This document shows, piece after piece, positions 1 through 13,290 of a DNA stretch of 64,000 nucleotides. Both the position numbers and the translations under genes were made by a program. Source of the DNA: Epiperipatus broadwayi (taxonomy: Eukaryota; Onychophora; Udeonychophora; Euonychophora; Peripatidae). Positions within the stretch are counted from its first letter, which is position 1, and every line of letters begins with the position of its first letter. Below the pieces are notes generated by a model that saw nothing but the letters and a program-made list of their open reading frames with translations, did no database searches and was not told the DNA's origin. Location: positions 5,690,501 through 5,754,500 of the forward strand of contig JAQFVV010006255.1 in assembly GCA_028023455.1 (NCBI GenBank), read 5' to 3'.

Positions 1-146
1 TTGAACCCAGACTATCAAGCTCCCTTTAATCACCCACTCCACTTTATACAACCAACATACATGACCATGTATGTATGTGGTCATGTAAGATAGAATAGAT
101 GACTGAAGGGAACTTAAAAGTCTGGGTTCAAATCCCTCAAATTTCA
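1..146. repeat. Hairpin repeat containing a B-box-like sequence
   Basis: The first 28 bases (TTGAACCCAGACT and on) pair with 104-131 to form an imperfect hairpin with a loop of about 75 nt. The right arm contains GGGTTCAAATCCC (about 124-136), which fits the RNA polymerase III B-box consensus GGTTCRANTCC. The element may extend left of the window. It could be a tRNA-derived SINE fragment in inverted orientation or a small foldback element. Confidence 0.5.
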
Positions 147-265
147 TCCAACTTAAATATATATAATATATATTTATGTATATGCTAATATGGGTATTTA
201 CATATATATGTTTTAATTGTTTATGTAATTATATACATATGTATACAAAACTTTTGTCATTCTAG

Positions 266-349
266 GTTTCACTTTTTTCAGAAAGTATAACAAATTTTCA
301 GCAGGATTTATTAGAAAAAGAAAAAAATAATCAGCAAAATATTATGAAG
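266..349 (+). CDS. Coiled-coil gene, exon 1 in window
   Basis: This 84-nt exon is phase 0 at both ends and encodes 28 residues (VSLFSESITNFQQD, then 14 more ending NIMK). The acceptor is CTAG at 262-265 and the donor is GTAATT at 350. A second possible acceptor, TTTCAG ending at 281, would start the exon in another phase. I chose 266 because the flanking exons of this part of the gene are all phase 0 and multiples of 84 nt. The residues fit two 14-residue heptad pairs. At least one upstream exon must lie outside the window. Confidence 0.65.
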
Positions 350-3300
350 GTAATTAATTTATCTTTTATTGTTATATAATGACTTTTCTTATAATATTAA
401 TTTTTCCATATTGCTATTTTGCTTTAATTAATTATTTAATCTTGATTGCATCTGAATTAATTAATACCCATCATTATAAAGTTTTGGCAATCAGTATATA
501 TTTATTTATTATTAACAAGTAATAATTAAAAAAGCAAGTCATATATAACAAAAAAGTGGCATTACTTTTATATAAGCTTGTAGTTACAAAAATGCAATAC
601 AGAGAGCATACCAATAGCTCAAACAAGCTCTTAATTAATAAGTGCGGTATGAGAAAATATTTAAAATCTCTATCCAGAACACTTTCATCTCCAGACCAAC
701 TGGTTTCGAGCTTATGGCTCACATCAGTGGAGAGCTAGAATATTCGGACACTAGATCCAAAATATAAACTCAAAACCCAGCACTGATTTCATATGTATAT
801 TTAAGTAGAAACTGTGAAATTTTCGGACATGAAAATGTCTTTAAATCCAGCTATCTAACTTAAATAGCTATATGGGACTGAACTAAATTCAGATCTACCA
901 TGTTTTAATAGCCTCATCATATCCAAAGCCATAAGCTCAAAAACAGTTGGTCTGGAGATGAGATTGTTCTGGATAGAGATTTTAAATATTTTCTCATACT
1001 GCACTTATTAATTAAGAGCTTGTTTGAGCTATTGGTACGCTCTCTGTATTGCATTTTTGTAACTACAAGCTTATATAAAAGTAATGTCACATTATATATG
1101 ACTTGCTTTTTTAATTATTATAATTTTACCTTTAAGGCCTTGGCTATTCTGAGGCTATTAAAATATGGTAGATCTGAATTTAGTTCAGCCCCATATAGCT
1201 ATTTAAGTTAGATAGCTGGATTTAAAGACATTTTCATGTCTGAAAATTTCAGAGTTTCTACTTAAATATACATATGAAATAAGTGCTGGGTTTTGAGTTT
1301 ATATTTTGGATCTAGTGTCCGAATATTGTAGCTCTCCACTGACGTGGCCATAAGCATGAAACCAGTTGGTCTGGAGATGAGAGAGTTCTGAATAAAGATT
1401 TTAAATATTTCCTCATATCGCACTTATTAATTAAGAGCTTGTTTGAGCTATTGGTATGCTCTCTGTATTGCATTATTAACAAAATGAAGAAAAATCAATT
1501 CCTCTGGTTCATATGAAAAAAGTATTTTTCAAGATATTACAAATTTCATATATGAACAATTAATTTTATAATCTTTATATGCATTGGTATCAAATTTATA
1601 CGACATATTCCCTTTGTATTCAAAACCTTCCTTTTATTATTTGTTATCACATTAACTGAATTGCATTTGAATCACAAACATCGTTTTTGAATTTTTGAAT
1701 TTTTATTTTAGCTGATAATTGTATTTACATATCTTTATAGGTTATCATTAAACAGTCAAAGATAATAGAAAAAAACAATCAATTGAAAAGCTTATAATGA
1801 AGCTGGATTTTTTTGGTATTGTGACACAATTAGCATTGATTATTTTGCTTATAAAGTTGTTTTATTTTCAGGTCTGTCTCATGGAATCCCCTATCAGTTT
1901 TGGAAAATTGATTCTGCAATAAATATTTGTGGAATGCATACTACTGTAGTCTTTAAAAATCATTTTACTAAAATTACAATTATTTTACTGGGCAAATTAA
2001 TACTATATTGTCCATCAAGGTTCTACATGCATATTAATGATGAAGATTATTGCATATGGAATACTGTATAATTCCCCATATGAATAATGCAATTGAGATA
2101 AATACATGACAGTTATTGCTATATAATTTATTTCCGTATATGTATTTAATGGACTAAACTGTTTTAATTAAAATATTCATAATTTAGGCATGTGAGAATA
2201 TTTATACCATTGTCTGAACAAGACATTATGAAATAAGATTCCAGTCATTAGCAGATAAAACACCATATGATAATGAAATTTTTTATATATAATTATATAG
2301 TGATTATCTGGATTTACCAATCAATTTAGACATTAAATAAATGCTTGTGATAAATTGTTATATTTGATGTATTACAATCACATGTTACTGGATTGGAATA
2401 CTTATTTTGAGTACTGTTAAATGATGCTTTTTCTAGATTGTACTTATGCTCTGTCATGTACTGTCCATTATAGATTTATAGCTTCATGCTCCAACAGTTT
2501 AAGAATGAATGATTCATATGGAATATGTGGTGTATAAAATATTCCAAGTCAAAGATCTTGTTACCTATGAAAACTTTTTTTCAGTGTCATATCAGATTAC
2601 ACGACTAATAATAAACTATGCTCAATTTGAACATGTATTACAATTATGGTCACCAAACACATTATGCTTTTGATTCTGAAGTCCACTGAAGATAATAATT
2701 ATAAACATTAAATAATTATAAAAATTGGAAAATCTATGATTATGGAGCTTGTTACTAAAAGTACACTCAGCCAAATAAAAGAAGGTAAAAAAAAAACCTG
2801 CTTCGTAAAGCATATGCAAATATGTACACAAAGTATTATATATACAATGAAGGGAAAATTAATATAACATCAATTGATGTTTTCTAATTCTTCTAACTTG
2901 ATAATAATATTATAGTAGTATTTGTAACTAAAATGTTATTACAAATGAAAAATTAAACAATAATTTAAAAAACAAAACAAAAGATTCAAACATTGTTATG
3001 TTTTCTTGAAACTATATGATATATTTATGTATATCTATTGAAATATATTTTTAGTTAAATAAAACAATTTTTGCTTTATCTGTTTGCTACCCCTCCTTAC
3101 AGATGAAGGCTGCTTAGGATAATACAATTGCTTCACAGTCTATACTGTTTGTGCATTTTCTTTCCTAGGATAGTTCTTAATAAACACTTTTTATTGGTTA
3201 ACTTGTATATAATGTGAATCATATTTGAATTGAATTCTGCTATTTTAATCACATCCATACTTCCCAATTAGATTAAATTAGCAAGTTGTGACATAGTATG

Positions 3301-5497
3301 ATATAGCACTTTTTATAAACTTATTTTACTTGTCATATTGGGTAATTAATTATTGTCTAGAATGTAAGATATTTCACAGAGGAAGAATAGTAATGAAAAT
3401 GATTATTGTTTGTTTTTTTAAAAAAAATAACAACTATGGAATATGTTGTAACCCTTTTTAATGCAGAATCTGATGAAAAAATTAAACAATAAAGTCCATT
3501 TCCTGAAGTAAAGTTATAGAAAGTGATATGTATATCAAAACTCATTGGAATGTTTTTAAGAGTTATGGATATTGATGAAGTGTCTAATAAACATTTATAA
3601 ATGGATTTGCAGTCATATATTAGGCAATAATGCATTGGCTAGAATACAAAAGATCTAATAATTGTTTGAAAATGCATAAAGTGGATATGCTTATTATTTT
3701 TAAATGCATTAGTATGACATCAACTTTAGATAATGATTCACCATCTTCATTCTCTAGAATAATCTTTCATGTATTTATTTTTGTGTTCTTTAGTGACATT
3801 TACTTTATGATGTAAAAATTCAATCACTTCTTTTCCAAGCATTATATATTTTTACAATATATTAGGTTCACATATGATATTTATATAAGTAACAATTTCA
3901 AATTATCAGATATCTGTTTTATATATTTTCTTTCTGTCTCTGCTGTTTTTACATCCTCTCCAGCAATTAAAGCCTTAATACATTTTTCCAGGTTCCATTT
4001 TCAGTGCCCAACTTTGATATCCACAGGTACTAACTTGAACAATTTTGGTAGTTTTAAAGCAGTATTAACATGTTCCTTGAAATTTTGAACTTTCTGTTTT
4101 TGCACAATAGTATTAGCAATGAGACATTCAAATAATTTTTATATATTGCATCATACACTATTTATTCTTTGCTGAATTTCATCACTATCATTTTTTATGC
4201 CTATTCTTAATTTAAAACATATATTTCAGGGATACATTTGTTTCTGCTATTAAAATGGCTCTAAATTACTATTATCAATATCTTTCTTATCCAACACATA
4301 TAGATGGTATTGTGTACAAAAAAACAAAAGAAAACAATTTATGAATAGAAGCAAAATGATAAAAAAAAAGATATAAACTTTCTTTATAAAATACTGTTAT
4401 AGAAGGAAGAATCATACTCAATAGAAACATAAAGATATAATTTAATCACTAGATTAAAAGGAATTATGTTTAGATATGGTTATTTTGAACCAATATTCTC
4501 ATTAGTTACGAGCTTGTGAGTTAATTCATGTAAGTCATATTTGAGATATTTATGCTATTACTAACCAGATTTCTTCTTATTAGACCACATTCTAATGTTT
4601 GAATCTGTTTGGATAAATTCTTGGAAATGTTTTCAAACTTAAATCAGGATTAGGATTTTTTTTTAGTTGTCATCCCAGAGACAACCTAGCAAGCCTTCTG
4701 GAATTAGTTGGCAATAGATATGTAATGGTTATTAGTAGGAAGGATAATCAAGTGAGTCTTGATGTAATAATGATAAAAACAAAAATATTGTGATATGATG
4801 TGACCTTTACCATGCATGAAAGGAATTTTATACTCCTACAGCTGCTGGGCTAATGGTTTATCATTATCTTGAAACATTTAAGGGTGATAAGGATGAGTCT
4901 TATTGATAACTTCTATATAATTTATTGGAAAATAGGCTCAGATCAAAAATTTTGCAGAGCTTGCTTTGTTAATTATGTTAAGTCAATTATCTATGTTAAA
5001 GAGATTTGCAAGAAATGCACAATTATGAGTTATGCTATGTCTTTCTTGGGATGATATTGATTAGGCAAGAACTAATTCACTAAAGTATGATAGAGACCTC
5101 TTATTTTATTTGCTTGTGATTATCATAATAGAAGTGTATATAATATTAACATATTTTGAGTAATTTCATATAAATATTATTACCTTTTATTATTGTAGTA
5201 ATTTAGACCAGTAAATATAATTTTGTCATGCATTAACTTTCTAAATACCAATCTATGAAATGTAAAATATATATCAATAATTGGAAAATCCCATTTCAGA
5301 AAAAAAAAAACTAATTTTTATTAATCCACTAATTACATTGCATTATGTTTTTAGGGTGCTTGTTTTTTCATTTTTCTTGATCTCTCTCTCTCTTGTTCAC
5401 ATATATGTGTCTTTATTTTTCGTACATTTATTATATATATTCATTATTTCTATTAATTTTATGTATAGTCATTTTGAAATGCATGGATTATTTTAAG
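350..5497 (+). other. Intron 1 (5.1 kb)
   Basis: The first kilobase carries the foldback repeat described separately (500-1478). From about 1480 to 5497 I see AT-rich intronic sequence with no exon, RNA gene or recognisable element. The stretch at about 3930-4320 reads on the minus strand like a very degraded coding sequence, but I could not identify it. Confidence 0.6.
500..1478. repeat. Foldback repeat, three units in inverted and direct order
   Basis: The repeat has three units. One on the minus strand (about 500-920) is followed by an inverted copy of its outer half (about 930-1133) and of its inner half (about 1138-1475), and that last unit again ends with the outer-half sequence. The shared sequence includes the phrases CCAGTTGGTCTGGAGATGAG, ATTAAGAGCTTGTTTGAGCT and AGTTAGATAGCTGG. 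A diverged copy of the same family lies at 10918-11185. No coding capacity is visible, so it is a non-autonomous foldback or MITE-like element. Confidence 0.7.
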
Positions 5498-5665
5498 TTG
5501 AAAGAAAGAGATCATACTATTCTAGAATTAAAAGCACAGCTGGCATCCTTTCAAAGCAACCACTCAGAAGTAATGGCCCAGTTAACGGAACAATCAAAAC
5601 AGATAGTCAATTTGAAACTGGAATTGAATCAAGCAAGTCATCAAAACGAAGCTCTTATGCGAGAG
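5498..5665 (+). CDS. Coiled-coil gene, exon 2
   Basis: This 168-nt exon is phase 0 at both ends and encodes 56 residues. It starts LKERDHTILELKAQ and ends NQASHQNEALMRE. The acceptor is TTTTAAG at 5491-5497 and the donor is GTCAGT at 5666. An upstream AG at 5467-5468 is rejected because it would enter in the wrong phase. The exon reads as four 14-residue blocks, each beginning with Leu and carrying hydrophobic residues at heptad a/d positions (L...I..L). Exon 2 follows a 5.1-kb intron and precedes the largest intron, 19.2 kb. Confidence 0.85.
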
Positions 5666-8051
5666 GTCAGTTGTTATTATTTTCTTCAAACTTTATTGTA
5701 AACAAAATTATTACATTGATAATTAATTTATCACCTGAGGAAAAAAAATAGTTAGATAGTCAGGGGTAAAGGACAAAGATATAAATATAATAATAATTAT
5801 GGCAAAGAAATAAATAAATAATACGCATGTGGGTTACATAGTCTGAGTTATATCATTTTTGTATTATAATTAATATTTAGTTGTAAGTAAATAAAATGTT
5901 AACTCATTAATCCCCTTTTTATAATTTTTTTCTAAAATTCTTAATTTTTCTTTTACTTAACTCCCCATTAGGTATTTGTTTAATGATATAAACTCTCACA
6001 TTATTACATTATGGACATTGAGGCTGTATACTTGTAATCTGCTAATTTCTTACTCAGAATAGTTCCATTTTGCTCCAAAATGTATATAGGTATCTTCTTG
6101 GGTTAGTATTATACATAACAGAATTTCTGCTGCACTACAGTGAGAATATGAAATTACTTGCCTAAGTTGTGATTAATTATCTTTCACAAATGTTTGAAGA
6201 ATAATTTATATTATGGAAATAGCTGAGTGAATATTGTTGAAAGTGGACAATCAAGTATAAAGAATGACTGAATTTCAGTCTCTTTAAGCACAATAAACAT
6301 ATATCTTCTGCATTTATATAGTGTCTTTTGTGTTTATAAAAATGTAAGGTTGGAAAGGATTTTAAGTTTATGTTTAGGTTAAGCAGAAAATCATAAAATT
6401 TGGATTTTAGACCACAACTTGAATTTTCAAATTAGTCATCTGTATGTTCATCATTGATACGTGATAGATTAGTGAGTATAATTCCTAATAACTGAATTTA
6501 TTTTTTGGAGGATTGTAACAGAAATTAAGAATGTTAAATAGCAAGATAAGTAAGATTTTTTAGTACCCATTCTCTGGTAGGGGTTTATCTGTTTTAGTTA
6601 TATTAAAGAACACTTTTACATATGAGAAAATTACTACATATAATGAAATAAGATTTAAGATATTTTGAATATTGAAAATATTTATATAATGTATTCCTAA
6701 ACCATTTAGTATTTATATTTTAATTAAATTGAGACAATCTTCCTGCTCCATAAACACAGAGAATGTATTTATTAGAACAAACTTTTGTAAATGTTATTAT
6801 TGGAGAGTAATAAGTGATTCAAGTAATTATTAGTAAATTAAATAAAAGACGCTTTTGAATAAAGTATAGATAGGATTTGTCAAGTGAATTTGTTATATTT
6901 TTAATTTTATTTTGTAGTTGTTTTTTTTTTTTTCTGCATTTATAGATGCTTTTCTGTATTATTCAGATAACCAAAAGGTTGGGCTTTTCTTTAAAATGTT
7001 GTTTGTGTGAAGTCATACTATCTAAAATAGTGGCCATGAATAAGACTGTATTTGCTTAAGATTTTGAATAATGTTAGTATCTTTTTTTTGGGGGGAGGGG
7101 GTTAAAAAAACTACATAATTTATGTAGGGAATGCAGTGAATATTATACCTGGTATGTATATTCCTAGTAATTTTTTTTATTTATTATTATTTCTAAATAA
7201 TAAAAAATAGGGATCTTAGTGGGGAGCCTTGGGGGATCAAACAGAATGTACAAATGAGGATAAGTTTTTCCTGTTAAAAATAATAATACACATTTCTCGG
7301 CTTAGGAACAAATTTATGATTAAGTTTATTAATGACTGAGTATTGATATATGTTAATCAGGGGTTCAATTGGGAACATGTCAAATGCTGATTTTATATTT
7401 AGCTAAATTATAATTGTTCTATACTTTTTTTAAATTTCTGTATCGATCATTTTAAACAAAAAGCATATTGCTCTGTAGAGAAGGTTTTTTTAAGCAAATG
7501 TATCCTTAAAGATCATAGATATGATTTAATCTCGTCTTTGATCACTGTTTCTAACATTATGAAGTGGACATTAATATAGGCCACAGATTAACTAAGGAGA
7601 AAATTTTATCTTGGTTTTTTAAAACGTTGTACCTGAGAAATGGGGTAATGTTCATGTATGTAATACAATTATTTTGTTAGAAAGTCATCTAAATTAATAA
7701 ATTAACTTAAATGCTTATATACAAAGCAAGATATTTAATATATTCCTGGATGACAAAAGTTTGGCATTGATGTTTTTGAAAGATAAAATATATTTTGTCT
7801 TATGAATCTCCAATAAAGTATGGAGGTTTTTTTTTCTTGTAGTTTGTTTTGAAATGTGTGTAGAGTTGGAACTTGTTGTAACCAGAAATAATTTCTTCTT
7901 TTATTTTAAATGCTATTATAATATGAGCTGATGGAGTGTGACTCTGTGCCCACTGAATATATTGTATGGACTATATATGGGTTTGACTTAAATAGATTCT
8001 TTTTTATTGCCAAGTCCTCTCTGAGTGCCTCATGCCTTCTATATGTGTTGT

Positions 8052-8345
8052 ATTATATGTAATTTTTTAAGCAGATCATTCTCAAGAGCTAAAGATTTTA
8101 AGAGTGTGATGTGGCCCTCATTAATATGACTCTATATTAACAAATCCAATCCATGTTTACATTGAAACAATTTCTATATCTGTGAAGTTTATAAAAGAAA
8201 ATTTTATGTCACACATTATATGTAATTCTTTTGTATAGATCATTCACAAGAGCTAACAATTTTGAGGGTGGGGTGTGGCCCTAAAATCAATCCATGTTTG
8301 TATTGGAACAATTTCTATAGCATTGGAGTTTATAAAGAAAAATAT
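8052..8345 (+). repeat. Diverged tandem duplication, period about 164 bp
   Basis: Copy one (about 8052-8214) and copy two (8215-8345) share the order ATTATATGTAATT, AGATCATTC..CAAGAGCTAA, GTGTGGCCCT, AATCCATGTTT and AACAATTTCTATA. Copy two has lost about 30 bp in its middle. No open frame is conserved between the copies. Confidence 0.7.
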
Positions 8346-10536
8346 AGATTTCTGAGAATAAGTATTCTAATGTATGCCCTGGAAAGAGTACTATAATTGC
8401 ATTTTCTGTGGATGTTAGGAGACTGTGTTAAAGTTATTTTTTGAAAACAATAATTAAGAAATGAAGAGATAGCTGTGAGTACAAGCGGATCATGTGATGT
8501 AATGGGGTGAGTAAAAAACCAAGTCAGTTAAGGATGAATATCTGCCATTATTAAAAGAAACAGGACTGGGTGAGATAGACTTTCTCTATTCATAAAGAAT
8601 TTAGCTAGTGAATGTAATTATTTACAAAGATTTTATATAACATTTTAAAGTCAACTAACTAGATTAATGGGTTGAGAAAAAGACAAATTTTGAAGCTCAA
8701 AGCTTGGATTATTCTATTGCTTTATGATGTGGGGAGGGGGTATATGGTCAAAGACTATATTTAATATTAATGCATTTTGAATGAAGTAGATGACTGTGTG
8801 TGCTATGTATATTATTTTAAATAAATTGAGAGGATAAGTTTTAGTTACTACTACTTGTATATCTGCTAAAAGTGAGAATGATGCTCAGGAGAAAGGAAAA
8901 GTATCCTTGATTAATAAGACAGTTAAATGGATTGGTCTGTTATCTATCATATATTTTTATTTCTAATAATTCAAGCAAATGAGACTTAATTATCTAAAAC
9001 ATTTTGCCAATTGATAGTTCTTCTCTTCAAAGTTCAGTTTTTGACATTACATGCTCCTACTTTCATTAATATCACTAAACTGACAGAGTTTTAAAAGATC
9101 CCTCAGTATGCAGTGATTAAATTATATTATTACATTTCCATATGTAATGTTTTTGGTGATTTTGACAATTGTCTATAACATGTAAAATTAGTGTAAATTA
9201 TGTCATAATGTTATTTGGCAACATGGGCTTTCTTTGCAATAACTCTCTAGCTTTACTGCTAGTTAAAAATGTGGAGCATGACACACCTTTTTATCTGCAA
9301 TACTTCCAGTCTCCTTATCTGTAAGACATATATTGATCTTTTTATATTTTTTTATATAAATTTGGGATCTATGTTATGTTATTTTCACTCATGTTATTGC
9401 CTTGGGCTTAATTTTTCCCCCCATATTTTTTATGTGGTGGTCATTCAATCTATAACATAAAGTATAGTTTTGTTAGAGATATAGTTTGAGGATGGTTTTG
9501 AAGTTTATTAGAATTTTTTTTCTATTTTTTGCTAAGACAGAGATATCTTTTGCAATGATGATTTCCTCTCACTACTTATTGTTTTGTCTAAGTGTTTGAT
9601 ATTCCATTTCTGTACTATCAATTATGCTAATACTAGTAGTACAGTACAAACTTGTAACTACATCATTTGTCAGTTGTAGAATATATTTCCATTGTAATAA
9701 ATGGTGTCTTTCTGCATTGATAAGATGGGGTTATTGTGATATCATGAATTTTGGCCATTCGTTTATAATATGTTTTTGTTGTTTACAATGAAAATATTGG
9801 ATTAAATCTTTAAATTACTGAGAGAATGTCATTTCCTGATCCGTATTAAGTATGGGAATATTGTTTGGATTTATATTCTTCTGTAGTCAGGCTTTAAATT
9901 GTTAATTACAGTATTGTTATGGTGTAAATCATATAGATATATGGCTTAAAATACACCTGCAGCTCTAAAAGACCCCATTAATTTGTTAAAATCATTAATG
10001 TTATTAATTTAAACAGGTATTTTTTTTATCAAGCCAATTATAAAATTTTCTCTATGCTAATTTACTTTTATCAATGTTACCCAGTGTCAATATTTTTTTG
10101 AATCTTCTTTTTTTGTTTCTCATTATAGAATTCAATTATGGTCTAACAAGAGTTTGGAAGATATGCAATTCATAACATAAATCCCACATGTTATGTGTGC
10201 TTATTGTTTTATATATCAAAACTTTTGGAAATCTGTAAAGTGTACAGTTTATATCCATTATTTGGAAGATAGTAGATTAGTCATAAAAAAGCATTTGAAT
10301 GACATAAATGTCTTGATATGGTCACATTAAATCTGTCTGCTGTTTTACTTAGGTTTTCTTCAGTTCAGGCCCTACCCATTATGTTAGTTGGCATTTGAGA
10401 TGTGTCTAAAAATATATCTTATTTTGCAATATTACTCATATTGTACATTAATGTTATTTTGAGTTCAGAGTTGATTTTTTTGTGGTATTATTTTTAAAAA
10501 ATTTTCCCTTTTTCATCTGCAATGATTCTATTCATA

Positions 10537-10541
<5 letters not shown>

Positions 10542-10597
<56 letters not shown>
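10542..10597. repeat. (AT)n microsatellite
   Basis: An uninterrupted alternating AT tract of about 56 bp within intron 2. Such tracts are the sites where the LTR elements of this window sit, but this one is empty. Confidence 0.95.
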
Positions 10598-10600
<3 letters not shown>

Positions 10601-10917
10601 ATGTAATATTCAAAGACACTGCTATGTTTAGGTAGAACATGTATAAGAATAAATTCCTTATCAAAGGAACTTTCTGATATATAAAAAATCTATCTTTTGA
10701 ATCTTGAATCATTTGAAAACAAAACTGATTTGTTTTAATTTGATTTAATGGCTTGATGATATATTAAAAGAAGTATAATAATAAGAAAATCAAGTCATAA
10801 ATCATGTGGCTTAACTTATTAAGTTTGTATCACAAATCTAATATAATGAGTATACTAATAGCTTTTTGATAAATGCAACAAGAGAAAGCAGTTAAAATAT
10901 CTAGAATTATCCCTATC

Positions 10918-11190
10918 CCCAAACTGGTTTCGATCTATATAGCTATTTAAGTTAGATAGCTGGATTTGAAGACATATAGGTGTCTGAAAATTTCAGATGT
11001 TTTACTTAATAGTTAAATATTAAATAAATTCTGGGCTTGAGTTGGTCTAGTGTCTGAATATTTTAGCGCCTCACTGATGAGAGCCATTTGCTCGAAACAG
11101 GTTTGGAGATGGAGATAATTCTAAATAGTGATTTTAAATGTTTTCTCTTGTGTCATTTATCTGAAAAGCTTGTTTAGAGCTATTATCATG
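10918..11190 (+). repeat. Diverged copy of the 500-1478 foldback family
   Basis: This copy shares the order ATAGCTATTTAAGTTAGATAG, TGTCTGAAAATTTCAGA, GGTCTAGTGTCTGAATATT, CTCACTGATG and AAGCTTGTTTAGAGCTATT with the right half of the foldback repeat near the window start. It is single and not palindromic here. Confidence 0.7.
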
Positions 11191-11464
11191 ATCATTATAT
11201 TATTAAAAGAAATAATATGAATATAAAATATTTTATAAAAACACTTTTATTTAAAATAAAATAAAAATAATCTTTTTCGTCAATCACAAGTTTTGTTGTT
11301 ATATTTAACAAAATAAAAATGAAGGACATCAATAAATTAATTAATTCAATCAGAAAAAAATGTTTTATTTTTATTTTTAATGCATTACTCACTAAATTAA
11401 ATAAAAATGTTTTTTATAAAATGTTTTTATGTATATTATTTTTTAGTATCTGTTGCAATAGACA

Positions 11465-12460
11465 ATTTATAACTATTGATTTTAAAGCTAAAGCTTTAGT
11501 ACATGCGCCTTGAGTGCTTAATTTTAGCAAGAGACCTCTACAAATCATAACATGAGATTTGACTTTATAAAGATAAGAGGGACCCCTCTTATCTCTAACC
11601 TATTTTTCTTAATTATATAGGCAAATCTAAAGCATTTTGATTTGGGAGCATGAAGCTAATAAATTCTTCACTGATTAAGTCCACTATTTCTATTAAACAT
11701 TAACATTTGCGAAATCTTTCGATTTACAATGAGTCAATATTCAGATATTAAATTTAGAAATATTTTGAATCAATTTAAAGTTATAAATATTAATTCTTAT
11801 TAAGCGCAATGTCAGCACATAATACTTATATAAAGCTAAAGCTTTAGTACATGCGCATCGAGTGCTTAATTTTAGCAAGAGACCTCTACAAATCATAACA
11901 CGAGATTCGACTTTATAAAGATAAGAGGGACCCCTCTTATCTCTAACCTATTTTTCTTAATTATATAGGCAGATCTAAAGCATTTATGATTTGTAGAGGT
12001 CTCTTGCTAAAATTAATCACTCAAGGCGCATGTACTAAAGCTTTAGCTTTATATAAGTATTACGTGCTGACATTGTGCTTAATAAGAATTAATATTTATA
12101 ACTTTAAATTGATTCAAAATATTTCTAAATTTAATATCTGAATATTGACTCATTGTAAATCGAAAGATTTCACGAATGTTAATGTTTAATAGAAATAGTG
12201 GACTTAATCAGTGAAGAATTTATTAGCTTCATGCTCCCAAATCAAAATGCTTTAGATTTGCCTATATAATTAAGAAAAATAGGTTAGAGATAAGAGGGGT
12301 CCCTCTTATCTTTATAAAGTCGAATCTCGTGTTATGATTTGTAAAGGTCTCTTGCTAAAATTAAGCACCCAAGGCGCATGTACTAAAGCTTTAGCTTTAT
12401 ATAAGTATTACATGCTGACATTGCTCTTAATAAGAATTAATATTTATAACTATTGATTTC
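11465..12460. repeat. Nested inverted/direct repeat, about 1 kb
   Basis: A unit that begins AAAGCTAAAGCTTTAGTACA occurs twice in direct orientation (from about 11486 and 11834) and twice inverted (ending about 12052 and 12400). The long arms (about 11486-11850 and 12035-12400) are near-perfect inverted copies. A shorter palindrome sits at the centre around 11990 (GATTTGTAGAGGTCTCTTGC and its complement). The phrase TATAACTATTGATTT flanks both ends (11468 and 12445). No ORF is present. It looks like a MITE or foldback element into which a second copy inserted, or a duplicated hairpin. Confidence 0.75.
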
Positions 12461-13229
12461 ATAACTATTTATATTCAAATTTAAAATCTGAGAATCTAAA
12501 CAATGTCATTGTATTTCTAGTATCTGAAGTGAAATTTAAGCATATTAAAAATTGTTTATAATATTTTTGTATTTATAAAGGCATTTAAAAATAATACGTT
12601 TGATTAAACAATCAAGAACTATTAAGATTTCATCATTCATTTCTTTTTATTTTATTTTAATTAATAGTAAATGCTTTTATTGAAATAGACATGAAAATCA
12701 ATGAAAGTATATTTTTTAGAAATATATCATCATCTATCATGTGTCACTGAAAACTTACTGAGCCAATATTATTGTGATTTAAAATTTGGCCAACCAATAC
12801 TTAGGTTGGACAACTCTGAAATACACTGTCATATTACATTGGCATCAATATCTAACACATGTAACAAAATTTGAAGGCATTCTATTCAATAGAAGTATGT
12901 TAAAAAGTGGTTATTAAATTTGATCCAGATAAAGAAACAAATCGAATTTTTAAATAAAAGTATTTAAAAATTGTATCCTATCAAGATCAGTGGGTTCCAA
13001 CAAGCCAGTGTATATGCTTTTTTATTATTTGAGGGGAGGTGATAGTCTTAGAAATCAAAATAATTATTAAAAATACCATTACCTATATCAAAGAAATGTA
13101 AAAATGGAATTAATTAAATATATGTATAAAACCATAAAATATATACTAATTCACTGACTTGAAAAACAAAAAAAAATTAAATTTGTTAGAAGATAAACTC
13201 ATTTAATAACCATTAGACAATACTAGTAT

Positions 13230-13290
13230 CAATAACAATCTCAAACTGTTGCCAAGACAACCTTGTTTTAACAATATATATTATAACCAG
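13230..13290 (+). repeat. Fragment shared with the flanks of the 60-kb palindrome
   Basis: The phrases AACAATCTCAAACTGTTGCC, AAGACAACCTTG and TTTTAACAATA resemble sequence at about 60005-60055 and the complement of about 60870-60915. It is a short copy of the repeat family that flanks the palindromic Penelope tail. Confidence 0.5.

Noticed and set aside
474-1211. Short ORFs on both strands (about 60-80 codons)
   Set aside because: They lie inside the foldback repeat, mirror each other because of the inverted units, and have no splice or protein logic.
3930-4320. Possible antisense coding relic
   Set aside because: The minus strand has protein-like short phrases, but no motif order that I could recognise. 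Kept only as a remark under intron 1.
5469-5497. Extended start of exon 2 using the AG at 5467-5468
   Set aside because: It would enter in phase 1 while the upstream exon leaves in phase 0.
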